Shown in pieces: positions 53,659 through 63,586 of a stretch of 64,000 nucleotides of DNA. This DNA comes from Microbacterium sp. RU1D. Its GTDB lineage: Bacteria > Actinomycetota > Actinomycetes > Actinomycetales > Microbacteriaceae. The notes under the pieces were generated by a model. The model worked only from the letters and a program-made list of their open reading frames with translations. It was not told where the DNA came from and did not search any database. The translations under genes were made by a program, and so were the position numbers. Positions within the stretch are counted from its first letter, which is position 1, and every line of letters starts with the position of its first letter. The stretch is from assembly GCF_900156435.1 (NCBI RefSeq), contig NZ_FTPQ01000001.1, positions 248,001 to 312,000 on the forward strand, given 5' to 3'.

Positions 53659-54777
53659 ATGACCACGCACACCGCCGCGACGCTCGCCGCCCCCCGCGCT
53701 CCGCTGACCGTCACCGAGATCGCGACGCCGACCCCGGCCGCCGACGAGGTCCTCGTGCGGGTGCACGCCGTCGCCGTCAACCCTGTCGATTGGGTCATCC
53801 AGGGCACGGGTCGCATCACCTACCGGTGGCTGCGTACGCCCGCGGTCCTCGGCTCCGACATCGCGGGCGACGTCATCGCCGTCGGCGCCGACGTCACGCG
53901 CTTCCGCGTCGGCCAACGCGTCTTCGGCCTCGCCACGGGCACCGATCGTGGGCGCGACCCCCTGCGCGAAGGGGCGTTCCAGCAGTGCTCGGTCCTGCTC
54001 GAGCGCCTCGCCGCCCCGATACCCGAGGCCCTCTCCGACGAGGAGGCCGCCGTCTTCCCCCTCGGCCTCTCCACGGCCGCCTGCGCGCTTTTCCAGCCGC
54101 ACCACCTCGGACTCCGGATGCCGGGAACCCCGGCATCCGTCACCGCTCCGGAGGTCGTGGTGATCTGGGGCGGGTCGACGAGCGTCGGGATGAACGCGAT
54201 CCAGCTCGCGCGCGCCGCGGGGTACGACGTGGTGAGCACGGCATCCGCGAAGAACGCCGAGACGGTGCGCGCCCTCGGCGCCGAGGCCGTGGTCGATCAC
54301 CGGTCGCCGTCGGCGGTGGCCGACCTGGTCGCCGCGATCGGCGGACGGCCCGTCGCGGGCGCCGTCGCCCTCGGCGCCGGATCGACCGAAGCGTGCCTCG
54401 AGGTGCTGTCGCGGGTCGGTGGAACCCGCCTGGCGATGGCGAGCACGCCGGTGTCGCTCGACTCCCTCGTGGGGCGCCGCCGCCTGTTCCCCGCGATGCT
54501 GCCGGTGTTCATGCGCATCGGCCTCGCCACGGTGCGCTCGAGCCTGCGCGCCCGCCGCCTCGGCATCCGCGCGGGGTTCGTCTGGGGCAGCAGCCTGCGT
54601 GACGACGAGATGGGTCCGCGGCTGTGGGGCGAGGTCGTGCCGCGGATGCTGGCCGACGGCTCGCTGCGTCCGGCACCGGCGCCGCTCGTGGTCGGCGAGG
54701 GCCTGGGAGCCATTCAGGGCGCCCTCGATCGGCAGCGGAGTGGCGTCTCGGCGGAGAAGGTGGTCGTGCGCCTCTGA
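53659..54777 (+). CDS. Zinc-type alcohol dehydrogenase-like oxidoreductase
   Basis: A 372-residue medium-chain dehydrogenase/reductase. VRVHAVAVNPVDWVIQGTGR, VLGSDIAGDVIAVGADVTRF, then the nucleotide motif VVVIWGGSTSVGMNAIQLAR, and AKNAETVRALGAEAVVDHR. Zinc ligands are absent, and the TSVGMNAIQLA pattern is that of the toxD/enoyl-reductase-like group. GAAGG lies six bases before ATG 53659. Controlled by the divergent TetR through the two operators. Substrate unknown. Confidence 0.9.
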   Translation: MTTHTAATLAAPRAPLTVTEIATPTPAADEVLVRVHAVAVNPVDWVIQGTGRITYRWLRTPAVLGSDIAGDVIAVGADVTRFRVGQRVFGLATGTDRGRDPLREGAFQQCSVLLERLAAPIPEALSDEEAAVFPLGLSTAACALFQPHHLGLRMPGTPASVTAPEVVVIWGGSTSVGMNAIQLARAAGYDVVSTASAKNAETVRALGAEAVVDHRSPSAVADLVAAIGGRPVAGAVALGAGSTEACLEVLSRVGGTRLAMASTPVSLDSLVGRRRLFPAMLPVFMRIGLATVRSSLRARRLGIRAGFVWGSSLRDDEMGPRLWGEVVPRMLADGSLRPAPAPLVVGEGLGAIQGALDRQRSGVSAEKVVVRL

Positions 54778-54839
54778 TCGCGACGGGAACGGCGCCTGGC
54801 ACATGACGACCCTGGTCAGCGGGCGCCACTTCCGCACGG

Positions 54840-54845
54840 CAGAAT
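54840..54845 (+). promoter_or_regulatory. -10 box CAGAAT, possible leaderless start of purU
   Basis: CAGAAT, six bases, ATG 54852. The hexamer lacks the first T, so this is weaker than the others. Confidence 0.3.
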
Positions 54846-54851
54846 GGTCCG

Positions 54852-55733
<882 letters not shown>

Positions 55734-55919
55734 TCGCCCGCGGCCGCGTCGCGCGGCATCCGCGCCGCAACCGCATCCGTTCGCCGAGGTCGCACGCCGC
55801 CGACGACGAACACATGCGGGCTCGACGAACGTCTGCGTCCTCGGCGATGTCACCCGTCCTCGGCCCCGGCGCCGCCGCACCGGGCCACCCCGCAGAGGGG
55901 CGGACCCGGCGGAGCACCG

Positions 55920-56810
55920 TCAGTCCGGGTCGCTCGCGCGACTGAGCGGGCCCGAACCGCCGCGCGGGGGCTGCTTGCGCTGACGCGCGAACTCGCCGCC
56001 CTGCCGGCCGCCGTACGGACGGCCGTGATCGGCGAATTCCGCGCGGAAGTACGCCAGCCGCCAGTCGCCGAGCTCGATGCGGGCACCGGTGCGGAGGATG
56101 CGTCCCCCGCCGCCTCGCCCGGGACCCTGGTCGCGCGCGCCGCCGCCGCCGACGGCCTCGAACCCGTACAGCACGTACTCGTCATCGCCCTCGTGCCGGA
56201 TCTCGGCGTGCACGGGGGCGAGTCCGGGAAGGCGCAGATCGGCTTCCTCGCCGGACCCGATCACGGTCGTGGTGGGCAGCAGGTCGAACTCGCGTGGTCG
56301 CGAGCCGTCCCACGACGAATCCCCCACCGCGAAGATGAGCCGCGGCCGGCCCGACCCCGGGGTGTAGTGCGTGGTCGTGATCCGGCGGCGCACCGTGCGG
56401 TTGATGGTCGGCACCAGCGGCAGCGGTGTCTCCGGCGGGACCGGGAACGTCAGCGTGCGATCGCCGTTGCGGCGCACGAGCAGCGGAGCGACGGCCGCCA
56501 CGGAACCGAGCCGGATGTGCTTCGACCCGGTGATGACGCGTTGCAGCGCGCCGCTCTTGACGTCGCCGAGCTGAAGGATCGGCCCGTCCGGCCCCTCGAG
56601 CTTCACCGAGATGCCTCGGGATGCCAGGGCGTCGGCGACCGTGGACAGCTCGGCGAGCGTCCGCCGGCCGTTCCCCGGCAGGCGCGAGGGGTCGCTCACG
56701 ACGATGCGCACCTCGGTGCCGGAGGCCGTGATGGTCCCCTCGAACGGCGGGGTGTCGGCATCCCCCGCCTCCTGCTCCGAGAAGGCGAGGTCGATGTCGA
56801 GGCGCACCAT
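55920..56810 (-). CDS. FHA domain protein
   Basis: A 296-residue protein. The central part after residue 150 has FAVGDSSWDGSRPREFDLLP, then TVIGSGEEADLRLPGLAPVH with the Gly-Ser...Leu-x-x-x-His pattern and AEIRHEGDDEYVLYG. This is a forkhead-associated, phosphothreonine-binding fold. The N-terminal part (ISVKLEGPDGPILQLGDVKS) is unrecognised; the C-terminus is Gly/Arg-rich. Cytoplasmic. The small gene just upstream (14 bp) is probably in the same operon; no kinase gene is near. Confidence 0.87.
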   Translation of the reverse strand: MVRLDIDLAFSEQEAGDADTPPFEGTITASGTEVRIVVSDPSRLPGNGRRTLAELSTVADALASRGISVKLEGPDGPILQLGDVKSGALQRVITGSKHIRLGSVAAVAPLLVRRNGDRTLTFPVPPETPLPLVPTINRTVRRRITTTHYTPGSGRPRLIFAVGDSSWDGSRPREFDLLPTTTVIGSGEEADLRLPGLAPVHAEIRHEGDDEYVLYGFEAVGGGGARDQGPGRGGGGRILRTGARIELGDWRLAYFRAEFADHGRPYGGRQGGEFARQRKQPPRGGSGPLSRASDPD

Positions 56811-56824
56811 GACGGCGCCGCCCC

Positions 56825-57100
56825 TCAGTTGCCGCGGTACGGGTCGGACCCGGCCGCGGTGTCGTCGCTCGTGGTGACGCGCAGGGTGCCGTTGAGCTTC
56901 CACGTCGCGCGGGGCGCGTCGGGGCCGATGTCGCGCGGCACCTCGACGGTCATGTCGACGAACGAGTAGTTCACGGCGGCGCCGCGGCCGGTGAGGTACG
57001 ACCACATCTCGCGGCCGAGATCGGTCCAGTCGGTGATCGAGTGGCCCTCGGGGCCGGATGAGTCGGCGAACGGGTCGGTGGTGGCAGGAGTGTCGGACAT
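56825..57100 (-). CDS. Small hypothetical protein upstream of FHA gene
   Basis: A 91-residue protein: acidic start SDTPATTDPFADSSGPEG, HSITDWTDLGREMWSYLTGR, NYSFVDMTVEVPRDIGPDAP and WKLNGTLRVTTSDDTAAGSD. A beta-rich middle suggests a small domain. GGAAGGA lies eight bases before ATG 57100. Fourteen bp before the FHA gene, so likely co-transcribed and functionally tied. No known family. Confidence 0.75.
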   Translation of the reverse strand: MSDTPATTDPFADSSGPEGHSITDWTDLGREMWSYLTGRGAAVNYSFVDMTVEVPRDIGPDAPRATWKLNGTLRVTTSDDTAAGSDPYRGN

Positions 57101-57254
57101 GGCTTCGGTCCTTCCTTTCGTTTCGAGGCCACCAGGGTCCCAGCGCCGTGAACCCGGTGAGGAGGGATTGCGTCGAAGCCCGGGTTGGGGCACCATTCGA
57201 CCGACCCCCAAAGAGTCATTTGACGGTGGTGGGTGCGGGCAGGACGATGGGGGG

Positions 57255-57812
57255 ATGTCGCGCCTCGACGAACTCCGCGCCACCGCTCATCCGCTACGCC
57301 TGCGCCTGCTGTCCCTCCTCACCGGCGCGGCGATGAGCGCGGCCGAGGCGGGGCGCGAACTGGGGGTGTCGCAGGCGTCCGCGAGCTACCACCTGCGCGT
57401 GCTCGAGCGGGCGCACCTCGTGCGCGTGGTCGAGGTCGTCCGGCTCCGCGGCGGCGAGGCCAAACGGTACCGTCACGAGTCGTCGTCGCAGCGTTTCGAT
57501 CCCGACGCGCACCTCGGCGCCCGCTCGCGCGAGGGGGAAGGCGAGTACGTCGAGGCGATCGTCGACGAACTGCGCCGCCGCGCAGCTCTTCGCGCGGACG
57601 GTCCCGCGATCTCCACCGACGCGGAATTGTGGGTGGACCCCGCCGTCTGGCGCCGGATCGTGCAGCACATCGGCGAGGCCTCGGCCCTGCTGCACGCCGC
57701 GGCCCGGCCACCGCGCACCCCGGGCACCCTCCCGGTGTCGATGACCGCCGCGCTGTTCCCCGTGCGCGCCACGCCGCCGCGCCCGGCATCCGTTCCCGGG
57801 AACCCCGCGTGA
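57255..57812 (+). CDS. ArsR-type winged-helix regulator
   Basis: A 185-residue protein. SRLDELRATAHPLRLRLLSL, then AAEAGRELGVSQASASYHLR with the recognition helix, and LERAHLVRVVEVVRLRGGEA. The long C-terminal part (150 residues in all past the HTH) is Arg/Glu-rich and carries no metal-binding Cys pairs, so it is a helix-turn-helix regulator of the ArsR fold without evidence for metal sensing. Its stop overlaps the MFS start (GTGA), so it probably controls that exporter. Confidence 0.88.
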   Translation: MSRLDELRATAHPLRLRLLSLLTGAAMSAAEAGRELGVSQASASYHLRVLERAHLVRVVEVVRLRGGEAKRYRHESSSQRFDPDAHLGARSREGEGEYVEAIVDELRRRAALRADGPAISTDAELWVDPAVWRRIVQHIGEASALLHAAARPPRTPGTLPVSMTAALFPVRATPPRPASVPGNPA

Positions 57813-59011
57813 CGGGTCCCCTCGCCCTCGCGCCGTTCCGCTGGCTGCTCGCCGCACGCACGACGGCGATCGTGGGCAACGCTGTCGCCCCGCTCGCGCT
57901 GGCCTTCGCGGTGCTCGACCTCACCGGGTCGGCCGCGGATCTGGGACTCGTGGTCGCCGCGCGCTCGGTCGCCAATGTCGCGATGCTGCTCTTCGGCGGA
58001 GTGATCGCGGACCGTCTGCCCCGCGGGGCCGTGCTCGTGGGCTCGTCGGTGGCCGCGGCACTGACGCAGGGGGCGATCGCCGCCCTCGTGCTCACGGGGA
58101 CCGCCGGCATCCCGGTGCTCGTGATCCTCAGCGTCGTCAACGGCGCCGTCGCCGCCGTGAGCCTCCCCGCGGCCGCCGCGCTCGTGCCCGACACGGTCCC
58201 CGCCCCGCTCCTGCGACCCGCCAACGCGCTGCTGCGGCTCGGGCTGAACGGCGGCAGCATCGTGGGCGCCTCGGTCGGGGCGGTGGTCGTCGCCGCCGTC
58301 GGCCCGGGGTGGGGCCTGGCGATCGACGCGGCCGCCTTCGCCACCGCCGCCCTGCTCTTCTCACGCCTACGGCTTCCCGCGACGGGGGATGCCGCGCCCG
58401 GCGACGGCGCCTCGGTCTGGGACGACCTGCGCGAGGGCTGGCGCGAATTCGCGACCCGGCGTTGGGTCTGGATCGTGGTGCTGCAGTTCGCCGTGCTGAA
58501 CGCCGCCTTCGTCGGCGCGACCACCGTCCTCGGCCCGCTCGTGGCCGACGAGAGCTTCGGCCGCGGCGCGTGGGGCGTGGTGATCGCCGCGCAGACGGCG
58601 GGGCTCGCCCTCGGGGCGGTGATCGCGCTGCGCTGGCGACCGCGTCGGGCCCTCGGCATCGGTGTCGCGGCGATGGCCTTCGCGGCCCTTCCGGCCGCCG
58701 CCCTCGGGGTGGCGCCGGTCGTGCCTGTGCTGATCGCGGCCTTCGCGATCGGCGGCGTCGCGATCGAGCTCTTCGCGATCGCGTGGGACCAATCCCTGCA
58801 GACGCACATCCCTCGTGCGGCGCTGTCGCGGGTGTACTCCTACGACATGGTCGGGTCGTTCGTCGCGGTGCCGGTGGGCGAGATCGTCGTCGGCCCGCTC
58901 GCCGAGCGCTCGGGCGCTTCCCCGGTGCTGCTGGGGTGCGCGGCGATCATCGTCGTCGCCACGCTCGCCGCGACGTGCTCGCGGAGCGTGTGGGGCATCC
59001 GCGCCGACTGA
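57809..59011 (+). CDS. MFS transporter, drug-efflux type
   Basis: A 400-residue permease. TTAIVGNAVAPLALAFAVLD starts it, the A-motif-like loop is GGVIADRLPRGAVLVGSS between helices 2 and 3, and LLRLGLNGGSIVGASVGAVV and GLALGAVIALRWRPRRALGI follow. This is the MFS group of tetracycline/macrolide-type exporters with Asp at helix 1 (VLDLTGSAADLGLVVAARSV). GTG 57809 overlaps the ArsR stop, an arrangement typical of a self-regulated exporter. Confidence 0.9.
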   Translation: MTGPLALAPFRWLLAARTTAIVGNAVAPLALAFAVLDLTGSAADLGLVVAARSVANVAMLLFGGVIADRLPRGAVLVGSSVAAALTQGAIAALVLTGTAGIPVLVILSVVNGAVAAVSLPAAAALVPDTVPAPLLRPANALLRLGLNGGSIVGASVGAVVVAAVGPGWGLAIDAAAFATAALLFSRLRLPATGDAAPGDGASVWDDLREGWREFATRRWVWIVVLQFAVLNAAFVGATTVLGPLVADESFGRGAWGVVIAAQTAGLALGAVIALRWRPRRALGIGVAAMAFAALPAAALGVAPVVPVLIAAFAIGGVAIELFAIAWDQSLQTHIPRAALSRVYSYDMVGSFVAVPVGEIVVGPLAERSGASPVLLGCAAIIVVATLAATCSRSVWGIRAD

Positions 59012-59014
59012 GCG

Positions 59015-59983
59015 TCAGTACACGTACTCCATCAGCTCGACGCCCAGGACACGGAAGGCGTCGTGAGCGCGCAGCCGGTGCGCGATCGAGAGGTCGTCGA
59101 AGTTCACGATCAGCGCGTACGAGACGCCGGCGCGCGGACCGCCGAGCACGCCCGCTTCCGCGCGCACGCCCGGCGCGCGACCGGTCTTGTTCACGAACAG
59201 CAGTCCGTGCTGATCGTTCTCGTGCGCGAACGGATCGAGGCCGGTGGCGGATGCCACGAGCGAGAGGTCGTGGTTCAGGCTCAGCCACTCCGCCACCTGG
59301 GCGCTGACGCCGGGCGAGACGATCGTCGAGTTCACCAGCCCCGCGAACACCTGAGCCATCTCGCGCGCGGTCGACAACGCCACGTGCGGGGCGTCGTCGG
59401 GTCCGCGATCGTCGCGGAAGCGGTCGAGCAACGCGGTGCGCCGCAGGCCCAGCTGCTCGATGCGCGCGCGGACCGACTGCAGCCCGACGCGGTGCAGCAG
59501 GGCGTTCGCGGCGAGGGCGTCGCCCGTCGACGCCGCGAGGAGGGCCAGGTCGGTCAGCGGCAGCGCGGGAGCCTTGAGGTGCTGCCACGTCCCGCCGTGC
59601 GCGGCGCCCGCCACCACAGCCCGGTCGACGATCTCCAGCGCATCGAGCCGACCCGACTCGAACGACGCCGCCGTCTCGACGAGCAGCGGCACGACGCCGA
59701 GGCCGCCGACGGGCAGGGTCACGAAATCGTCGCCCGAGAGCACCGCCGTGCCGCCGTCGAGGTCGTCGATGCGCACCGAGACCTTCGCTCCCGAGGCGGC
59801 GAGTTCGTCGAGCGAGCGCAGCGTCGCGGTGAAGGAGCGGCGGCCGGCCGCCGCCCGCCGGGGCAGTCGCTTCGGACCCTTGCGTCCCGCTCCGCGGAGG
59901 GCCGGAGCGTCGCGTCTCGACGACTCCACCGGCCCTCCGGCGGGCTCGGGCAGGGCGGGCTCGGGAAGCGGGGGCATGCCCAC
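59015..59983 (-). CDS. Beta-lactamase-fold protein without the Ser-x-x-Lys motif
   Basis: A 322-residue protein of the class A beta-lactamase-like serine hydrolase fold. VSVRIDDLDGGTAVLSGDDF, a helix pattern PLLVETAASFESGRLDALEI that fits helix 2, STGDALAANALLHRVG in place of Ser-Asp-Asn, and FVNKTGRAPGVRAEAGVL with the Lys-Thr-Gly. The start of helix 2, which should hold Ser-x-x-Lys, reads PVGGLGVVP, so the nucleophile and general base are missing. GTG 59983 is chosen for GGAAGGAG eight bases upstream. A Pro/Arg-rich N-terminus of 50 residues lacks a signal peptide. Confidence 0.78.
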   Translation of the reverse strand: MGMPPLPEPALPEPAGGPVESSRRDAPALRGAGRKGPKRLPRRAAAGRRSFTATLRSLDELAASGAKVSVRIDDLDGGTAVLSGDDFVTLPVGGLGVVPLLVETAASFESGRLDALEIVDRAVVAGAAHGGTWQHLKAPALPLTDLALLAASTGDALAANALLHRVGLQSVRARIEQLGLRRTALLDRFRDDRGPDDAPHVALSTAREMAQVFAGLVNSTIVSPGVSAQVAEWLSLNHDLSLVASATGLDPFAHENDQHGLLFVNKTGRAPGVRAEAGVLGGPRAGVSYALIVNFDDLSIAHRLRAHDAFRVLGVELMEYVY

Positions 59984-60025
59984 GAGCGTGGCTCCTTCCG
60001 GGTCAGCAGGACAACAAACGCCGTC

Positions 60026-62005
60026 TCACCAGATGGTGACGCGCTGGTCGGCGTCGAGCCAGAGGGCGTCGCCCTCGGTGACCTCGAACGCGTCGTAGAA
60101 CGCGTCGATGTTACGCACGATCTGGTTGCAGCGGAACTCGTTCGGCGAGTGCGGATCGATCGTGAGAAGGCGGATGGTCTCGGCATCCCGGCCCTTCTGC
60201 TGCCAGATCTGCGCCCAGCTCAGCAGCAGGCGCTGGATACCGGTGAACCCGTCGACGACGGGACCCTCGCCCTCGGCCTCACCCTGCTCCTCGAGGAACA
60301 GACGGTACGCGGCGATCGCGATGCCGAGCCCGCCCAGGTCACCGATGTTCTCGCCGATGGTGAGGGCGCCGTTGACGTGGTGCTCGGCGCTCAGACCCTG
60401 GGGGACGAGTTCCTCGTACTGGGCGATGAGGGCCTTGGTGCGCTCTTCGAAGGCCGCCCGATCGGCATCCGTCCACCAGTCGCGCAGCGACCCGTCGCCG
60501 TCGAAGCGGCTGCCCTGGTCGTCGAAGCCGTGGCCGATCTCGTGCCCGATGACCGCGCCGATGCCGCCGTAGTTCGCGGCCGCGTCGCGCTCGGCGTCGA
60601 AGAAGGGGTACTGCAGGATCGCCGCGGGGAACACGATCTCGTTCATGAGCGGGTTGTAGTACGCGTTGACCGTCTGCGGGGTCATGTACCACTCGTCGCG
60701 GTCGATCGGCTGACCCACCTTGGCGAGCTGGCGGTCGTGCTCCCACACGTGCGCGCGGCGCACGTTGCCGACGAGGTCGTCGGCCTCGATCTCGAGGTCG
60801 GAGTAGTCCTTCCACCGGACGGGGTAGCCGATCTTGGGCGTGAAGGCGTCGAGCTTCGCGAGAGCGCGCTCTCGGGTCTCCTCGGTCATCCACTCGAGCG
60901 TGCGGATCGATCGGCGGTAGGCCTCGATGAGATGGGCGACGAGGCCGTCCATCGCGTCCTTGGCCGCCGGCGGGAAGTGCCGCTCGACGTACACCTTGCC
61001 GACCGCCTCGCCCAGCGCCGCCTCGACGAGGCTCACACCGCGCTTCCAGCGTTCGCGGTTGACGGGCACGCCGGTCAGCTGCGTGCCGTAGAACGCGAAG
61101 TTCTCCGCCACGAACTCGTCGGACAGGAACGCCGCCGCCGCGTGCACGATCTTGAAGCGCAGCCAGGCCTTCCAGTCGTCGAGACGGTCGGCCACGAGCA
61201 GGCCGCCGAGCGACTCGACGAAGCTCGGCTGGTAGACGACGACCTCGGCGAGTGCGTCCTCGTGACCCGGGGCGACCCCCGCACGCCACGGCTCGAGGTC
61301 GACTCCGGCCAGGGCGAGCGTGTCGTCCCAGGTCTTCAGGTTGTAGGTCTTCACCGCGTCGCGGCTGTCTTCGCGCGACCAGTGGTGCGCGGCGAGGTCG
61401 GTCTCGAGCGCGAACACGCGATCGGCGGATGCCGCGGCCTCGGCGACACCGGCGAGCTCGAGCACGCGCGCGATGTGCGCGCGGTAGGCGGTGCGCGTCT
61501 CGTCGAAGTTCTCGAGCCGGTAGTAGCTCTCGTCCGGCAGCGAGATGCCGCCCTGGTAGACCACCGGCACGTAGCGGGTGGGGTCGCCCGGGTCGGGCTC
61601 GACGAAGAGCGTCAGCAGGCCGCTGATGCCGTCGCGCTCGAGCTCGCCGATGAGCCGGAGCAGGGAGGGGATGTCGGTCGCGGTGTCGACGGCCGCGAGC
61701 TGCGGGGCCAGCGGCTCGCCGCCGAGGGCGTCGATGCGGTCGGTGTCCATGAAGCTCGCGAACAGGTCGCCGATCTTGCGGGCTTCGCTGCCCGGCTCGG
61801 CGTCCTGCGACTCCTGGACGATGGTGCGCACGTCCGCCTCGGCCTGCTCGGCGATGAGGTGGAACGAGCCCCAGCGGGCCTTGTCGTCGGGGATCTCGGT
61901 GCGCTCCAACCAGCGGCCGTTCACGTAGCGGAACAGGTCGTCCTGCGGGCGGATCTCGTCGCTGAGCTCGTCGAGCGCGAGACCGGAGCGGGGGGTGTCG
62001 GTCAT
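60026..62005 (-). CDS. M13 family zinc metallopeptidase
   Basis: A 659-residue neprilysin-like peptidase. DLFRYVNGRWLERTEIPDDK at the N-terminus, NAYYNPLMNEIVFPAAILQ, the zinc motif HEIGH at residues 488-492 followed by GFDDQGSRFDGDG, and ENIGDLGGLGIA with the third ligand Glu. No membrane anchor or signal peptide is seen, as in cytosolic bacterial PepO-type members. The C-terminus ends with the usual CxxW replaced by ITW-like VTIW. ATG 62005 lies six bases after TATCCT. Divergent from the MATE gene. Confidence 0.93.
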   Translation of the reverse strand: MTDTPRSGLALDELSDEIRPQDDLFRYVNGRWLERTEIPDDKARWGSFHLIAEQAEADVRTIVQESQDAEPGSEARKIGDLFASFMDTDRIDALGGEPLAPQLAAVDTATDIPSLLRLIGELERDGISGLLTLFVEPDPGDPTRYVPVVYQGGISLPDESYYRLENFDETRTAYRAHIARVLELAGVAEAAASADRVFALETDLAAHHWSREDSRDAVKTYNLKTWDDTLALAGVDLEPWRAGVAPGHEDALAEVVVYQPSFVESLGGLLVADRLDDWKAWLRFKIVHAAAAFLSDEFVAENFAFYGTQLTGVPVNRERWKRGVSLVEAALGEAVGKVYVERHFPPAAKDAMDGLVAHLIEAYRRSIRTLEWMTEETRERALAKLDAFTPKIGYPVRWKDYSDLEIEADDLVGNVRRAHVWEHDRQLAKVGQPIDRDEWYMTPQTVNAYYNPLMNEIVFPAAILQYPFFDAERDAAANYGGIGAVIGHEIGHGFDDQGSRFDGDGSLRDWWTDADRAAFEERTKALIAQYEELVPQGLSAEHHVNGALTIGENIGDLGGLGIAIAAYRLFLEEQGEAEGEGPVVDGFTGIQRLLLSWAQIWQQKGRDAETIRLLTIDPHSPNEFRCNQIVRNIDAFYDAFEVTEGDALWLDADQRVTIW

Positions 62006-62011
62006 GCAGAC

Positions 62012-62017
62012 AGGATA
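62012..62017 (-). promoter_or_regulatory. -10 box TATCCT, leaderless start of M13 peptidase gene
   Basis: Minus-strand TATCCT, then GTCTGC, then ATG 62005. Confidence 0.55.
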
Positions 62018-62144
62018 AGTGCCCCACATCCGTGCGGGCTCGGAACGCGGGGCGCGCCACGCCCTGTCCGCGGAACGCACACCCTCCCCGTTCCGCGCAT
62101 CGCCCGTGCGCCGGCCTGCGCCGGGCGACGTCGGAGGCCCGGCC

Positions 62145-62150
62145 TAGGCT
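62145..62150 (+). promoter_or_regulatory. -10 box TAGGCT, leaderless start of MATE gene
   Basis: TAGGCT, then CGAACC, then GTG 62157. Confidence 0.5.
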
Positions 62151-62156
62151 CGAACC

Positions 62157-63482
62157 GTGACGACCCCGCCCGCGACGCTGAACCGCTCCATCCTGCGGCT
62201 CGCGGTGCCGGCCCTGGGGGCGTTGATCGCCGAACCGCTCTTCCTCATCGTGGATGCCGCGATGGTGGGGCATCTCGGTGTCGCTCCCCTGGCGGGTCTG
62301 GGCATCGCGGGGGCTGTGCTGCAGACCATCGTCGGGCTCATGGTGTTCCTCGCGTATTCGACGACCCCGGCGGTCGCGCGCCGGTTCGGCGCGGGCGAAA
62401 CCGGGCGCGCGGTGTCGGTGGGCATCGACGGCATGTGGCTCGCGCTCGCGCTGGGGGCGGTGCTCGCCGCGGTCGGGTCGATCTTCACCCCCCTCGTGAT
62501 CGATCTCTTCGGCGCCGCCCCCGACGTCGCCGAGAACGTGCGCGTCTACCTCTCGATCTCGATGTGGGGCCTGCCCGCGATGCTGGTGGTGTTCGCGGCC
62601 ACCGGCCTCCTGCGCGGCCTGCAAGACACGGTCACCCCGCTCTGGATCGCCGGCGTCGGCTTCGGGGCGAACGCCGCGCTCAACGCCCTGTTCATCTACG
62701 GCTTCGGGTGGGGCATCGCGGGATCCGCAGTCGGCACCGTCGCGGCGCAATGGGGCATGGTCGGCGCGTACGTGCTCGTCGTGCGCGCCCTGGCCCGTCG
62801 CCATGACGCGTCGATCCGGCCGCAGCGCGAGGGGTGGGGTGGCACGGCGCGATCCGGAGGGTGGCTGTTCCTGCGCACCCTCAGCCTGCGGGCAGCCTTC
62901 CTCGCCACGGTCGCCGTCGCCACCGGGCTCGGTTCGGCCGAACTGGCGGGGTGGCAGATCGCGTTCACGATCTTCTCCACGGCGGCGTTCGCCCTCGACG
63001 CCCTGGCGATCGCCGCCCAGGCGCTCATCGGTCACGCCCTGGGCGCGAACGAGACCGAAACGGTGCGGAGGGTCCTCCGACGCACGAGCGCCTGGGGCAT
63101 CTGGTTCGGCGTGGGCGTCGGCGCCGCGCTCGCGGCATCCTCGGGCGTGATCGGGCTCGCCTTCACCGGCGACGCCACGGTCGCCGCACTGGTCCAGCCC
63201 GCTCTGATGGTGCTGGCCGTGGCGCAGCCGCTCGCCGGCTTCGTCTTCGTGCTCGACGGAGTGCTGATCGGCGCAGGAGACGCCCGCTACCTGGCCCTCG
63301 CCGGAGTGCTCAACCTCGTCCCCTACGCGCCGGCGCTCGCGCTCGTCGCCCTGTTCGCAGGCGGCGGCCCGGCTGGGCTCGCGTGGCTCGCCGCCGCGTT
63401 CTTCGGCGTCTACATGCTCGCTCGGGCGTTCACGCTCGGCCTCCGCGTACGCGGCCGGGCATGGATGACCGCGGGCGGCTGA
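62157..63482 (+). CDS. MATE family efflux transporter
   Basis: A 441-residue transporter of the DinF branch of MATE exporters. Twelve helices are predicted. LRLAVPALGALIAEPLFLIV, DAAMVGHLGVAPLAGLGIAG and the duplicated second half starting WLFLRTLSLRAAFLATVAVA are typical, with the DALAIAAQALIGHALGANE motif of the family. It exports drugs or metabolites by cation antiport. The start is GTG 62157, right after a TAGGCT box; it is divergent from the M13 peptidase gene. Confidence 0.92.
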   Translation: MTTPPATLNRSILRLAVPALGALIAEPLFLIVDAAMVGHLGVAPLAGLGIAGAVLQTIVGLMVFLAYSTTPAVARRFGAGETGRAVSVGIDGMWLALALGAVLAAVGSIFTPLVIDLFGAAPDVAENVRVYLSISMWGLPAMLVVFAATGLLRGLQDTVTPLWIAGVGFGANAALNALFIYGFGWGIAGSAVGTVAAQWGMVGAYVLVVRALARRHDASIRPQREGWGGTARSGGWLFLRTLSLRAAFLATVAVATGLGSAELAGWQIAFTIFSTAAFALDALAIAAQALIGHALGANETETVRRVLRRTSAWGIWFGVGVGAALAASSGVIGLAFTGDATVAALVQPALMVLAVAQPLAGFVFVLDGVLIGAGDARYLALAGVLNLVPYAPALALVALFAGGGPAGLAWLAAAFFGVYMLARAFTLGLRVRGRAWMTAGG

Positions 63483-63495
63483 CCCGCGACCCCGG

Positions 63496-63556
63496 CGCGC
63501 CCTCGTCGGCACCGGGTGCACCCCGACCAGACCCGCGCCCTCGGCGGCACCGGGTG
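63496..63556. repeat. 23-bp direct repeat, two copies
   Basis: CGCGCCCTCGTCGGCACCGG with GTG occurs at about 63496-63518 and again, with one difference, at 63534-63556; period 38 bp. It lies between the MATE and RidA genes. Confidence 0.65.
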
Positions 63557-63586
63557 ATCCCCATCGGGCGCGCGACCGCGCTCGCG

